A stretch of 64,000 nt of DNA, from the NCBI GenBank assembly GCA_037044955.1, contig JBAOHX010000002.1, positions 992,001 through 1,056,000 of the forward strand. Reading direction: 5' to 3'. The stretch is from JAJXWB01 sp037044955. GTDB lineage: Bacteria; Pseudomonadota; Alphaproteobacteria; Rhizobiales; Beijerinckiaceae. Shown here piece by piece: positions 28,241 to 39,865 of the stretch (position 1 is its first letter; each line of letters starts with the position of its first letter). The notes below the pieces were generated by a model. That model saw only the letters and a program-made list of their open reading frames with translations, was not told where the DNA came from and did not search any database. Position numbers and translations under genes: made by a program.

Positions 28241-28280
28241 GTACGCGATTTGTTCTAATTGCCAAGTTCTTTTTTTGTTC
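28241..28280. promoter_or_regulatory. tandem LexA (SOS) boxes upstream of recA
   Basis: A perfect alphaproteobacterial LexA direct repeat GTTC-N7-GTTC lies at 28266-28280 (N7 is seven T). A second one with one mismatch, GTAC-N7-GTTC, lies at 28241-28255, 10 bases away. Both are upstream of the recA start at 28177, as expected for SOS control. Confidence 0.8.
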
Positions 28281-28322
28281 TTGTCGCTTCCAATATTTTC
28301 AAATGGTTAACCTGTGGACGGG

Positions 28323-28607
28323 TCAGCGCTGTTCGCGGATGGCGGCGCGCAGGCCGATGAGGCCGCCGACTCTCACGCGCGGCGTTTCGGCCGCCTTCGA
28401 GGCGCCGATCGTGCCGGTGGGGACGCGGTCGATCATGCGGGCGCCGGGGCGCTGGGCGGCGATGTCGAGGCCGGCGAGCGACATGACGGCGGGGTGCGAC
28501 AGCACCAGCGCGATCAGCCCGACGCCGAGCGCGCCGAACAGGGTGTGCGCGGGCAGGCGGGACCAGAGGCCGGATGCGGTGTTGGGGGCGCGCTCGACTG
28601 ACTGCAT
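28323..28607 (-). CDS. small hypothetical protein with one membrane span
   Basis: A 94-residue frame with ATG 28607 preceded by GCGGAGTGAAGTC. One hydrophobic helix (TLFGALGVGLIALVLSHPAVM, residues about 22-42) is flanked by polar segments, with a basic C-terminus (RVRVGGLIGLRAAIREQR). I do not recognise a family. It lies upstream of recA on the same strand, about 40 bases from the LexA boxes, and is divergent from the ClC gene. Confidence 0.5.
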   Translation of the reverse strand: MQSVERAPNTASGLWSRLPAHTLFGALGVGLIALVLSHPAVMSLAGLDIAAQRPGARMIDRVPTGTIGASKAAETPRVRVGGLIGLRAAIREQR

Positions 28608-28776
28608 GACTTCACTCCGCTGTCAGTCTTGCCGCGTCGTGGTGAAGGAAGGTTTAAGCGCGCGCCGGCGCCGGACGCCTTGACCGCCGGGGCGGCGACG
28701 TTCATCCACGGAAATCGCATCCTCGGAGACCGGCCGTCGCGCGCCGGGCCGTCCGAGACGACATGACGGAAGCGAC

Positions 28777-30595
28777 ATGACCGAAGCCACTCCTGCCGGC
28801 GCGGGCGCGCGCCCGACAGAGGGACATGCCGGCGGCGCGCCGACGCGGGTGTTCGGCGGGCTGTTCCCGATGTGGATGCGCGCCTTCGTGCGCACGCGCG
28901 AGGCGGGGCTGGTCATCGTCGCGCTGCTCATCGGCGCGGTCAGCGGCCTGCTGGTCACCGGCATGAGCATCGTCTCGCAGCTCATGCACGAACTTCTGTT
29001 CGGCCTGCCGCGCGGCCTGCGCCTCAGTCTCGCGCCGTCGCTGGAGGCCTGGCGCGCGGTGGCCGTGGTGACGGCGGGCGGGATCATCCTGGCGCTGCTC
29101 GCCAGGTTCCTGGCGCCGCGTTTTCGCGGCCGCGTGCATGACGCCATCGAGGCGAACGCGCTGCTCGGCGGGCGCATGTCGGTCGGCGGCTCGCTGTTCA
29201 TCACGCTGCAGACCATGGTGTCGAACGGTTTTGGCGGGTCGGTCGGGCTCGAGGCCGCCTATACGCAGATCTGCGCGGCCTTCGCGTCGCGGCTCGGCCG
29301 CGAGCTCGGCGCGCGCCGCAACGACATGCGGCTGCTGGTCGCCTGCGGCGCGGCGGGCGCGATCGCGGCGGCCTTCAACGCGCCGCTGGCCGGCGCCTTC
29401 TACGCCTTCGAGACCATTCTCGGCGCCTATTCCGTCGCCTCGCTCGCGCCGATCGCGGCGAGCGCCGTCGTCTCGACGCTGGTCGCGCGCGTCTTCGTCG
29501 ACCATAGCCTGCTGGCGACGCCGCCCGGCGGCGACTCGCTCGCGCCCAGCGCCTTTGCGCATGTCATCGTCGTCGCGCTGCTGTGCTCGGGCGTGTCCAT
29601 CGCGCTGATGAGCATGGTGGCGAGCGCCGAGCGCGTGTTCAATTCGCTGGTGCGGCCCGCCTGGCTCAGGCCGATCGTCGGCGGCGCGCTGGTCGGGCTG
29701 ATCGGCGCGGCGGCGCCGGCGGCGCTGGGCTCCGGCCACGGCGCGATCCTGCTGGCGAGCTCGACCGACTTCACGGCCATGGCGCTGCTCGCCATCGTCG
29801 TCCTCAAGTTCACCGCCTCGTCCATCTCGCTGGGCTCGGGCTTTCGCGGCGGCCTGTTCTTCGCCTCGCTGATGATCGGCGCCTTTGTCGGGCGCTGCTA
29901 CGGCGACGCCACGGCGCTCGTCTCCTTCGCGGCGCGGGCGGAGCCGTCCGCCATGGCGGTCGTCGGGCTCACCGCGCTCGGCACCGGCATCGTCGGCGCG
30001 CCGATGTCCATGACGTTTCTCGCGCTGGAGATGACCGGCGATTTCGGCATGGCGCTGTCGGCCTTCATCGCCTCGCTCATCGTGTCGCTCGTGGTGCGCG
30101 GAACCTTCGGCTATTCCTTCGCCACCTGGCGCTTTCACCTGCGCGGCGAGACGATCCGCGGCCCGCACGACATCGGCTGGCTGCGCGATCTCTCGGTCGC
30201 GCGCATGATGCGCAAGGACGTGCGCACGCTGCCCGACGACACGAGCATCGGCCAGGCGCGCATCCGCGTGCCGCTCGGCGTCACCAAGGAAGTGATGCTG
30301 ACCGACGCCGACGGGCGCTACAGCGGCGCGGTGCTGGTCGGCGACATTCACGCGGCGGAGGCAGACCCGACCGAGCCCGTCGCCAAGCTCGCGCATCTGC
30401 ACCAGGCCTATCTGACGCCCGCGCGCCACGGTGCGCGACGCGCTCGACATGTTCGCGGCGCAGGAAGCGGACGTTCTGGCGGTGGTCAGCGACGAGACGA
30501 ACCGGCGCGTCATCGGCCGCCTGTCGGAAGCCCACGCGCTGCGCCGCTACGGCGAGGAGCTGGAGAAGCGGAACCGGGCGTTCGTGGAGCGGTGA
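28777..30595 (+). CDS. ClC-family chloride channel/antiporter with CBS-like tail (one frameshift)
   Basis: About 605 residues after removing one extra C near 30417. Eighteen-helix ClC core, then a C-terminal region with a possible CBS pair (about 455-590). The external gating glutamate is kept, but the usual GREGP motif reads GLEAAYTQ (FGGSVGLEAAYTQI), and the GGxFxP motif reads RGGLFFASL. Both prolines are thus missing, which marks a divergent ClC branch. It should move chloride or another anion across the inner membrane. ATG 28777 follows ACGGAAGCGAC. The stop lies 10 bases from the convergent propeller gene. Confidence 0.85.
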
Positions 30596-30605
30596 GGCTT
30601 CTCGC

Positions 30606-32467
30606 TCAGGGCAGACTGGCGACGAAGGTCGTGGCGGTAATGGTCGCGCCGTTGACCAGCGACACGACGAGATTGCCGCTCGTATCGCGCCAGAGAATGT
30701 CGGCCTTGCCGTCGGCGTTGAAATCGGCGACGCCTGCCACCTGCCAGTTCAGCGGCAGGTTGGTCAGGGACGTGGTCGACGTGATCGAGGCGCCGTTCAT
30801 CAGCGACACGACGACATCGTTGGTGCCGACGTTGCGCCAGAGAATGTCGGCCCTGCCGTCGCCGTTGAAGTCGGCGACGCCGGCGACCTGCCAGTCCACC
30901 GGCAGGTTGGCGAGCAACGTGGTCGAGCCGATCGCGAAGGACGACGGCGTTCCCGTCATCAGCGAGACGACGACGTCGCCGCCGGCGTTGCGCCAGAGAA
31001 TGTCGGCCTTGCCGTCGCCGTTGAAATCGCCGACGCCGACCACCGTATAGGTCAGCGGGACAGTGGCGAGCACGACGGACGAGGCGATCGCCGCGCCGTT
31101 CATCGTGAACACGACGAGATCCCCCGTGTCCATGTTGCGCCAGAGTATGTCGGCCTTGCCGTCGCCGTTGATGTCGGCGATGCGCACGACCTGCCAGTTG
31201 CGCGGCACGTTGCCGATGAAGGTCGAGGACGTGATGGACGTCCCGCTCATCAGCGAGACGACGAGATCGCCGTTGGAGAGATCGCGCCACAGAATGCCCT
31301 GCGAGCCCGTCCCGGCGAAATCGCCGGTTCCCGCGATCTGCCACCGGACAGGCACGTTCGCGACATAGGTGGACGAGGCTATCGCCGCGCCGTTCATGGC
31401 GAAGACGACGAGATCGCCGACATTGTTGCGCCAGAGAATGTCCTTCTTGTTGTCGGCGGTGAAGTCGGCGAGGCGAGGCGACCGTCCACGAGGCCGGGAA
31501 GCCGCTCAGCACCGCCTTGCCGATCTGATTGGCGTTCTGCTCGGTGAACCACACCGCGCCATCGGGGCCTGTCGTTATGGCGAAAGGCGTCGCTCGCCGC
31601 TGTGGGCACGGCATATTCGGAGATGACGCCCCCGACGGTGATGCGTCCGATCTTGTTGCCGTTGATAACCGTGTACCAGAGGGCGCCGTCCGGCCCCGGC
31701 GCGATATACCACGCGCCAGAGCCGCTGCGGCGCATATTCCGTGACGATCCCCAAGGTCGAAATTCGACCGATCTTGTTGTTGTTGCCTTCGGTGAACCAC
31801 AACGCGCCATCTGACCCCGCCGCGATGCCGACCGGCCCGGAATTGGGGGTGGGGGTCGGCAAATTCCGTGAGGACGCCGGCCGTGGTGATGCGGCCGATC
31901 TTGTTCAGCGACGGCTCGGTGAACCAGAGGGCGCCGTCCGACCCGGTCACGATATTGCTGGGCGAGCCGGGAGAGGCGGGGATCGGGAATTCCGTGATTG
32001 CGCCGGCGGTCGTAATGCGGCCGATCTTGTTGCCGCCATATTCGATGAACCACAGGGCGCCGTCAGGTCCCGTGGTTATCCCGTTGGGAGAACTGCTGGG
32101 CGTCGGGATCGAAAATTCTGCGAAGGTTCCGCTGGTTGTAATGCGGCCGATCTTGTTGCCGGCATTTTCGACGAACCACAGATTGCCGTCCGGTCCACCC
32201 GTGATGCTGTTCGGGACGCTGCTTGAAGTTGGGATAGTGAATGTGCCGTTCCCGCCCGAGGTGAGGATGCGGCCGATCTTGCTGGCGCCGGTTTCAACGA
32301 ACCAAAGCGCTCCATCCGAGCCCGGCGCAATGGCCCTAAGATTGCGTAACGCCGCCCGGAACCAGATATTCGCTGATCGTCACGGTCTGCGCCGCGCCTG
32401 GCGAAGCCAGCCCCCAGACCATTGCCGCCGTCGTCGCCAGATGCGTGAAAAGCGCCGATGTCCGCAT
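30606..32467 (-). CDS. secreted Vgb-like beta-propeller plus FG-GAP repeat protein, copy A (five frameshifts)
   Basis: Five single extra bases (near 32347, 31853, 31728, 31578 and 31477) break the frame; corrected it is 618 residues. A signal peptide ends in ASPGAA-QTVTIS. Seven blades follow, each with G-x-DG-x-(L/V)WF-type strands and K-I-G-R-I turns, as in virginiamycin B lyase-like propellers. Then come six FG-GAP/VCBS-type repeats of about 55 residues with D-x-N-G-D-G-x-(A/R)-D-I-L-W-R, a calcium-binding loop type. Probably extracellular and ligand-binding or adhesive; enzymatic lyase activity is not implied. It is a tandem duplicate of 32632-34501. Confidence 0.8.
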
Positions 32468-32631
32468 GTCGTCCCCCCGACCGTGCGCAGGCCGGTTTCG
32501 CGGGGCGCGCAGGGAATCGACCGGGAGCCGATGCGCCGAGCGCCGGGAAAGAGGCCGTCCCGGGCATCACACCATCATTGGCGGCGCCCGGCAAGAACCC
32601 GCTTCGGCCAAAGGCAAGGCTGGCGCTGCGC

Positions 32632-34501
32632 CTACGGCAGGCTGGCGACGAAAGTCGTGGCGGTAATGGTCGCGCCGTTGACCAGCGACACGACGAGATT
32701 GCCGCTCGTATCGCGCCAGAGAATGTCGGCCTTGCCGTCGGCGTTGAAATCGGCGACGCCGGCCACCTGCCAGTTCAGCGGCAGGTTGGCCATGAACGTG
32801 GTCGACGTGATCGAGGCGCCGTTCATCGCCGACACGACGACGTCGCCGCTGCCGGCGTTGCGCCAGAGAATGTCGGCCCTGCCGTCGCCGTTGAAGTCGG
32901 CGACGCCGGCGACCTGCCAGTCCACCGGCAGGTTGGCGAGCAACGTGGTCGAGCCGATCGCGAAGGACGACGGCGTTCCCGTCATCAGCGAGACGACGGC
33001 GTCGCCGTTGGCGTTGCGCCAGAGAATGTCGGCCTTGCCGTCGCCGTTGAAATCGCCGACGCCGACCACCGTATAGGTCAGCGGGACAGTGGCGAGCACG
33101 ACGGACGAGGCGATCGCCGCGCCGTTCATCGTGAACACGACGAGATCCCCCGTGTCCATGTTGCGCCAGAGTATGTCGGCCTTGCCGTCGCCGTTGATGT
33201 CGGCGATGCGCACGACCTGCCAGTTGCGCGGCACGTTGCCGATGAAGGTCGAGGACGATGATGGACGTCCCGCTCATCAGCGAGACGACGAGATCGCCGT
33301 TGGAGAGATCGCGCCACAGAATGCCCTGCGAGCCGGTCCCGGCGAAATCGCCCGTCCCGACGATCTGCCACCGGACAGGCACGTTCGCGACATAGGTGGA
33401 CGAGGCTATCGCCGCGCCGTTCATGGCGAAGACGACGAGATCGCCGACATTGTTGCGCCAGAGAATGTCCTTCTTGTTGTCGGCGGTGAAGTCGGCGAGG
33501 CCCGCGACCGCCCACGAGGCGGGGAAGCCGCTCAGCACCGCCTTGTCGATCTTGGCGCCGGCGCTGTTGTTGTCGGTAAACCAGAGCGCGCCGTCCGGCC
33601 CCGCGACGATACTGTCCAGCGCCGTGACGGAGGTCGACACTGTGTAGTCGGTGAGGACGCCGCCCGTGGTGATGCGGCCAATGCGGGCGAGGCCCGCGCC
33701 GGGCGGACGTTCGGTGAACCAGAGCGCGCCGTCCGGACCGGCGGCGATGCCCACGGGCCCGACGGCGCTTCTCATGACGGGATATTCCCTGAACTCGCCG
33801 GTCGCCGAGACGCGGCCGATCCGGTCGCTGTTGTATTCCGTGAACCAGAGGGCGCCGTCCGGGCCCGAGACGATGTCCATCGGCTGGCTCGAGGCGGTGG
33901 GGACCGAAAACTCGGCGATCGCGCCGCCGGTCGAGATGCGGCCGATCTTGTTCGCCGTCTTTTCCGTGAACCAGAGCGCCCCGTCCGGACCGGCCGCGAT
34001 ATATTCGAGCCCGACGCCGCTCGTCGGCAGCGTGAATTCCGAGGCGACGCCTGCCGTGGTGATCCGGCCGATCTTGCCGGGCGGGTTGGTGTACCAGAGC
34101 GCGCCGTCGGAGCCGGCGGTTATTCCAAGCGGGCCGCCGCCGGGCGTCGTGAACGAGGAGAATGCGCCCGCCGTCGTCACGCGCCGGATGCTGCTGCTGT
34201 AATACTCGGTGTACCAGAGCGCGCCATCCGAACCTGCGGCCATGCGATAAGGGCCATTGTTCGATGTCGGCGTGAGTTCCGTGATTGCGCCGCTTGTGTC
34301 AATCCGGTCGATCTTGCTGAGGAACCGCGTGAACCAGAGGGCGCCGTCCGGCCCCTTGACGATGCTTCCGGGGCTGCTGTTGGCCGTCGGCAGAGTGTAT
34401 CCGGTGATCGTGACGGTCTGCGCGACCGCCGGCGCGGCGAGGGCGGACAGGAGCGCCGTGACGACGACAGGCGCAGAAACGCGAAAAGCCAGGCGTCCCA
34501 T
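32632..34501 (-). CDS. secreted Vgb-like beta-propeller plus FG-GAP repeat protein, copy B (one frameshift)
   Basis: Removing one extra A near 33256, proven by comparison with copy A, gives 622 residues. The signal peptide is FRVSAPVVVTALLSALAAPAVA, ending before QTVTITGY. Seven propeller blades carry GPDGALWFT-type strands; six FG-GAP repeats follow, e.g. VADFNGDGRADILWR. A strong ribosome site AAGGGGGGAGCT precedes ATG 34501. The last 270 residues are almost identical to copy A while the propellers differ clearly. The two genes are 164 bases apart and may be co-transcribed. Function unknown; exported, likely surface or matrix protein. Confidence 0.85.
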
Positions 34502-34721
34502 AGCTCCCCCCTTTGGCTCCGAACGTGCCGCTCCCAGGATTATCACAACACCATCTGGTCCTTAGCAAGGGCTCCCTGCCGTCGACGCGCGGCGGCTGGC
34601 GCTCTGCGGCCCCGCCCCGCCGCCATGCGACAACAATCCAATTGAGGCCGGCGGCCGAAATGCGTAGTGGTGGCGCCCATCGGATATGCCCCGGTCGGGG
34701 ACGCAGGCGAGGAAGCCCAAA

Positions 34722-36956
<2,235 letters not shown>

Positions 36957-37008
36957 TGGTGGGTTGATTGTGCAGGCTCCGGCGGAAGCGTCGGGGTCTG
37001 CTGCCACG

Positions 37009-37096
37009 CCGTCATTGCGAGCGAAGCGAAGCAATCCATCCACCGGCGTCTTCCGGTGGATGGATTGCTTCGTCGCTACGCTCCTCGCAATGACGC
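37009..37096. repeat. interspersed repeat with GTCATTGCGAGCG / CGCAATGACG ends
   Basis: GTCATTGCGAGCGAAGCGAAG with CAATCCATCCACC on the left is mirrored by GGTGGATGGATTG and CTCCTCGCAATGACG on the right; the centre is a CCGGCGTCTTCCGG hairpin. A second copy is at 37408-37530, so two copies flank the GIY-YIG gene. Confidence 0.8.
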
Positions 37097-37099
37097 GCC

Positions 37100-37390
37100 T
37101 TATTTCGCGAAGTCGAGGTACAGGTCGCGCCACTCGGGATTCATCGCGACAATCAGCGCGATCTTGTCGGCGCGAGAACCCGCCTTGATCTGCTTCTCGC
37201 GCGCTATCGCATCGTCCATACGCTCGTAATATTCGTACCAGACGAGCAGCTTGCAGCCGTATCGCTTCGTGAAGCCTGCCATCAGTCCTTCGCGGTGGTC
37301 ATAAGCGCGGCGCGACAGATCGGACGTCACGCCGACATAAAGCGTGCCATTCCTGCGGCTGGCCATGATGTAGACGGCGGGTTGCTTCAT
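37100..37390 (-). CDS. GIY-YIG domain endonuclease-like protein (UPF0213/YhbQ type)
   Basis: A 96-residue single GIY-YIG domain: AVYIMASRRNGTLYVGVTSDLSRRAYDHR at the N-terminus, where the two conserved strands are VYIM and LYVG and the conserved arginine is in DLSRRA, then KRYGCKLLVWYEYYE and the late AIAREKQIKAGSR with the catalytic-type glutamate. These small stand-alone proteins are common between repeats in Rhizobiales genomes; the function is unproven. ATG 37390 is chosen at the conserved start. Both neighbours are copies of the GTCATTGCGAG repeat. Confidence 0.8.
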   Translation of the reverse strand: MKQPAVYIMASRRNGTLYVGVTSDLSRRAYDHREGLMAGFTKRYGCKLLVWYEYYERMDDAIAREKQIKAGSRADKIALIVAMNPEWRDLYLDFAK

Positions 37391-37407
37391 GATCGGCAGC
37401 GTATCCG

Positions 37408-37530
37408 TCATTGCGAGCGCAGCGAAGCAATCCATCCACCGGGCGTCGGACGCAGCGGCGCAAATCGTGCCGAAGCGAGATAGGGCCGGTGGATGGATTG
37501 CTTCGTCGCCTGCGGCTCCTCGCAATGACG
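37408..37530. repeat. interspersed repeat with GTCATTGCGAGCG / CGCAATGACG ends
   Basis: Same family as 37009-37096, with a longer centre (GGACGCAGCGGCGCAAATCG region). Ends TCATTGCGAGCGCAGCGAAG and CTCCTCGCAATGACG are inverted copies. Confidence 0.8.
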
Positions 37531-37539
37531 GCGTTTGTC

Positions 37540-37567
37540 TTGACAATTTTCCTAATATGACTATATT
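37540..37567 (+). promoter_or_regulatory. near-consensus sigma-70 promoter
   Basis: TTGACA (37540-37545), a 16-base AT-rich spacer, then TATATT (37562-37567). This is one of the few AT-rich stretches in the region and reads rightward into about 500 bases with no clear gene, up to the small ORF at 38085. Confidence 0.6.
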
Positions 37568-37576
37568 CCTCGCCAT

Positions 37577-37860
37577 CCCCGCCCGCCGAGGGCGCAACCG
37601 GAGCGGTCTGCTTGCGTGGGCGGGGAGCGGCGCCTGCGTCGTGTGGTCGACCGAACCATGCGGCCCGGGAGGGCAAAGCCTGGACCGCCCGTCGGGCATT
37701 ACGACCCGTCTGCGAGGAGCTCGCTGGGGATGAGATTTGCGCTCGCGCGCAAATCTCGTGGAAGCGCGGTGCGCAGGGCCCAAAAGTCGCCGCGTCGGGA
37801 CCGACGTCGCCGGCAGTTTGACTATCCAAAGCCGGCGACGCCGGTTCCGACCCTCTGGGG
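37577..37860 (+). ncRNA. candidate structured RNA or hairpin-rich repeat
   Basis: Downstream of the promoter at 37540 there is no convincing coding frame but a series of exact hairpins: CCCCGCCC (37577) with GGGCGGGG (ending 37625), GCCCG-T-CGGGC (37688-37698), GAGATTTGCG...CGCAAATCTC (37732-37757) and CGTCGCCGGC (37803) with GCCGGCGACG (ending 37840). It may be a stable RNA, a long leader, or a larger interspersed repeat; the last is likely if copies exist elsewhere in the genome. The boundaries are guesses. Confidence 0.35.
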
Positions 37861-37920
37861 ATTTGCAGCTCGCGCGGAGAGGCGCGGGAGCGTTGGCGCG
37901 CGCGCCGTTGGCTATTCGCC

Positions 37921-38052
37921 GTCATGCCCGCGCTTGTCGCGGGCATCCACGCCGGGCCGAACAGCAAAGGCGGGGCGTCGCCTGGGATGGAATTGGAACA
38001 AAGGATGTCGCGTCTCGACATGGATGGCCGGGACGAGCCCGGCCATGACGCG
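37921..38052. repeat. interspersed repeat with GTCATGCCCGCG / GCCCGGCCATGACG ends
   Basis: GTCATGCCCGCGCTTGTCGCGGGCATCCACGCC on the left (split here by its own hairpin GCCCGCG-CTTGT-CGCGGGC) and GGATGGCCGGGACGAGCCCGGCCATGACG on the right. Together with 37577-37860 it fills the 554-base gap before the small ORF at 38085. Confidence 0.65.
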
Positions 38053-38084
38053 AGGGGCGGCAAGGAGAAGTCAGGAAATCCCAC

Positions 38085-38471
38085 ATGACCGCTGACCAAC
38101 CCGACGACTGGAACTGGGAGCGCGATCCGCTCGAGGACGAATATCCGATGGCCGACCGGCTGCGGCGCGCGAAATACTTCGATCCGGTCGTGCGACCGGG
38201 CGATGCGGCGCTGCTGCGGCTGGCGATGGACCATATCGGCTACTGGCGACATTGCCGGAAGCCGGCCTGTCTTCGCGCACGAAAATGCATGGATGCGAAA
38301 GTCGAATGCGCGTGGCGCAAGCTGCCCTATCTGCAGCGCCATTTCTTTCCCGCGGCCGAGCGCATGAAGGCCGACGCGCTGACGAAAACCTGCTGCGACG
38401 ACGATGGCGCCCGCCAAAGCGGCGCCTTCCCCAAAAGCCTGACTAGGCCCCCCGATCCCCCGGTGCTATAG
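38085..38471 (+). CDS. small Cys-rich conserved hypothetical protein
   Basis: A 128-residue protein with acidic N-terminus (DDWNWERDPLEDEYPMADR) and a central cysteine cluster WRHCRKPACLRARKCMD, i.e. C-x4-C-x5-C, plus later CAW and CC cysteines. The pattern C-R-x-P-x-C-x-R-A-x-x-C looks like a metal-binding knuckle and is, as far as I recall, widespread in unnamed alphaproteobacterial proteins. AGGAAATCCCAC precedes ATG 38085. It lies 43 bases ahead of the dimeric icd gene on the same strand. Function unknown. Confidence 0.65.
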   Translation: MTADQPDDWNWERDPLEDEYPMADRLRRAKYFDPVVRPGDAALLRLAMDHIGYWRHCRKPACLRARKCMDAKVECAWRKLPYLQRHFFPAAERMKADALTKTCCDDDGARQSGAFPKSLTRPPDPPVL

Positions 38472-38514
38472 CGCCGCAAAGGCTTTGCCGCAGCGCAGCA
38501 ATTTCGAGGTCGTC

Positions 38515-39727
38515 ATGAGCAAGATCAAGGTCGACAATCCCGTCGTCGAGATGGACGGCGACGAGATGACCCGCATCATCTGGTCCTTCATCAAGGACAA
38601 GCTGATCCATCCCTATCTCGACATCGACCTCAAGTATTTCGACCTCTCGCGTGCAGAAGCGCGACGAGACCAACGACCAGATCACCGTCGACGCGGCCGA
38701 GGCGACGAGGAAATACGGCGTCGCCGTGAAATGCGCGACGATCACGCCCGACGAGGCGCGCGTGAAGGAATTCGACCTCAAGGAAATGTGGAAGTCGCCG
38801 AACGGCACGATCCGCAACATCCTCGGCGGCACGATCTTCCGCGAGCCGATCATCTGCCGCAACGTGCCGCGCCTCGTGCCCGGCTGGACGCAGCCGATCG
38901 TCGTCGGCCGCCACGCCTATGGCGACCAGTATCGCGCGACCGATTTTCTCGCGCCCGGCAAGGGCAGGCTGACGCTGAAGTTCGAGGGCGAGGACGGCGT
39001 GGTCATCGAGAAGGAAGTGTTCAACTTCCCGTCCGCCGGCGTCGCCATGTCGATGTACAACCTCGACGATTCCATCCGCGATTTCGCGCGGGCGTCGATG
39101 AATTACGCGCTGCAGCGCAAATGGCCGCTCTACCTGTCGACCAAGAACACGATCCTGAAGGCCTATGACGGGCGCTTCAAGGACCTGTTCCAGCAAGTGT
39201 TCGAGGCGGAATTCGCGGAAGCCTACAAGGCGGCGGGCATCTGGTACGAGCACCGGCTGATCGACGACATGGTCGCCTCCTCGCTCAAATGGTCGGGCGG
39301 CTATGTCTGGGCCTGCAAGAACTACGACGGCGACGTGCAGTCGGACACGGTGGCGCAGGGTTTCGGCTCGCTCGGCCTGATGACCTCGGTGCTGATGACG
39401 CCCGACGGCAAGACGGTGGAAGCTGAAGCTGCGCACGGCACGGTGACGCGCCACTACCGCGAGCACCAGAAGGGGCACGAGACGTCCACCAATTCGATCG
39501 CCTCCATCTTCGCCTGGACGCGCGGCCTCGCCCATCGCGCCAAGCTCGACGACAACACGGCGCTGAAGCTGTTCGCCAACACGCTGGAGAAAGTGTGCAT
39601 CGAGACGGTGGAATCGGGCTTCATGACCAAGGACCTGGCGCTGCTGGTCGGCCCGGAGCAGCGCTGGCTGTCGACCACGGGATTCCTGGACAAGATCGAC
39701 GAGAATTTGAAGAAGGCGATGGGGTAG
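38515..39727 (+). CDS. icd: homodimeric NADP-dependent isocitrate dehydrogenase (one frameshift)
   Basis: About 403 residues once one extra C near 38651 is removed (TCGCGTGCAG for TCGGTGCAG). It belongs to the eukaryotic-like subfamily of beta-decarboxylating dehydrogenases: NPVVEMDGDEMTRIIW at the start, NGTIRNILGGTIFREPI, RHAYGDQYRATDF, LIDDMVASSLKW, NYDGDVQSDTVAQGFGSLGLM and EAAHGTVTRHYREHQKG. It makes 2-oxoglutarate and NADPH. It has the same reaction but a different fold subgroup and no close homology with the monomeric enzyme at 34722; the two may differ in regulation. Confidence 0.93.
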
Positions 39728-39794
39728 GCCGAAGTCCCGGGGAATTGCGCAAAGCGTATTGTGTTCGCAACCCTTCAAAAACTAATTCCGGTCA

Positions 39795-39823
39795 TTGTGT
39801 CGTCGCAAACCACTCGCTATAAG
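39795..39823 (+). promoter_or_regulatory. possible dksA promoter
   Basis: TTGTGT (39795-39800), a 17-base spacer and TATAAG (39818-39823) lie 43 bases before the dksA start. The -10 is good, the -35 only fair. Confidence 0.4.
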
Positions 39824-39865
39824 CCGCCCGACTTTAGTCCAAGGGTTCTAGGGAGCGGACCTTCA

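Noticed and set aside
30606..34501. Streptogramin resistance genes (Vgb lyase)
   Set aside because: The proteins are exported, fused to FG-GAP repeats and about twice the length of the resistance enzyme; the propeller repeat alone does not show lyase activity.
32632..34501. Second propeller gene as an assembly duplication of the first
   Set aside because: The propeller halves differ strongly and even the near-identical part has scattered substitutions, so both copies are real.
37009..37530. CRISPR-like array formed by the GTCATTGCGAG repeats
   Set aside because: Only two copies, unequal length, inverted ends and a gene between them; no cas genes and no regular spacers.
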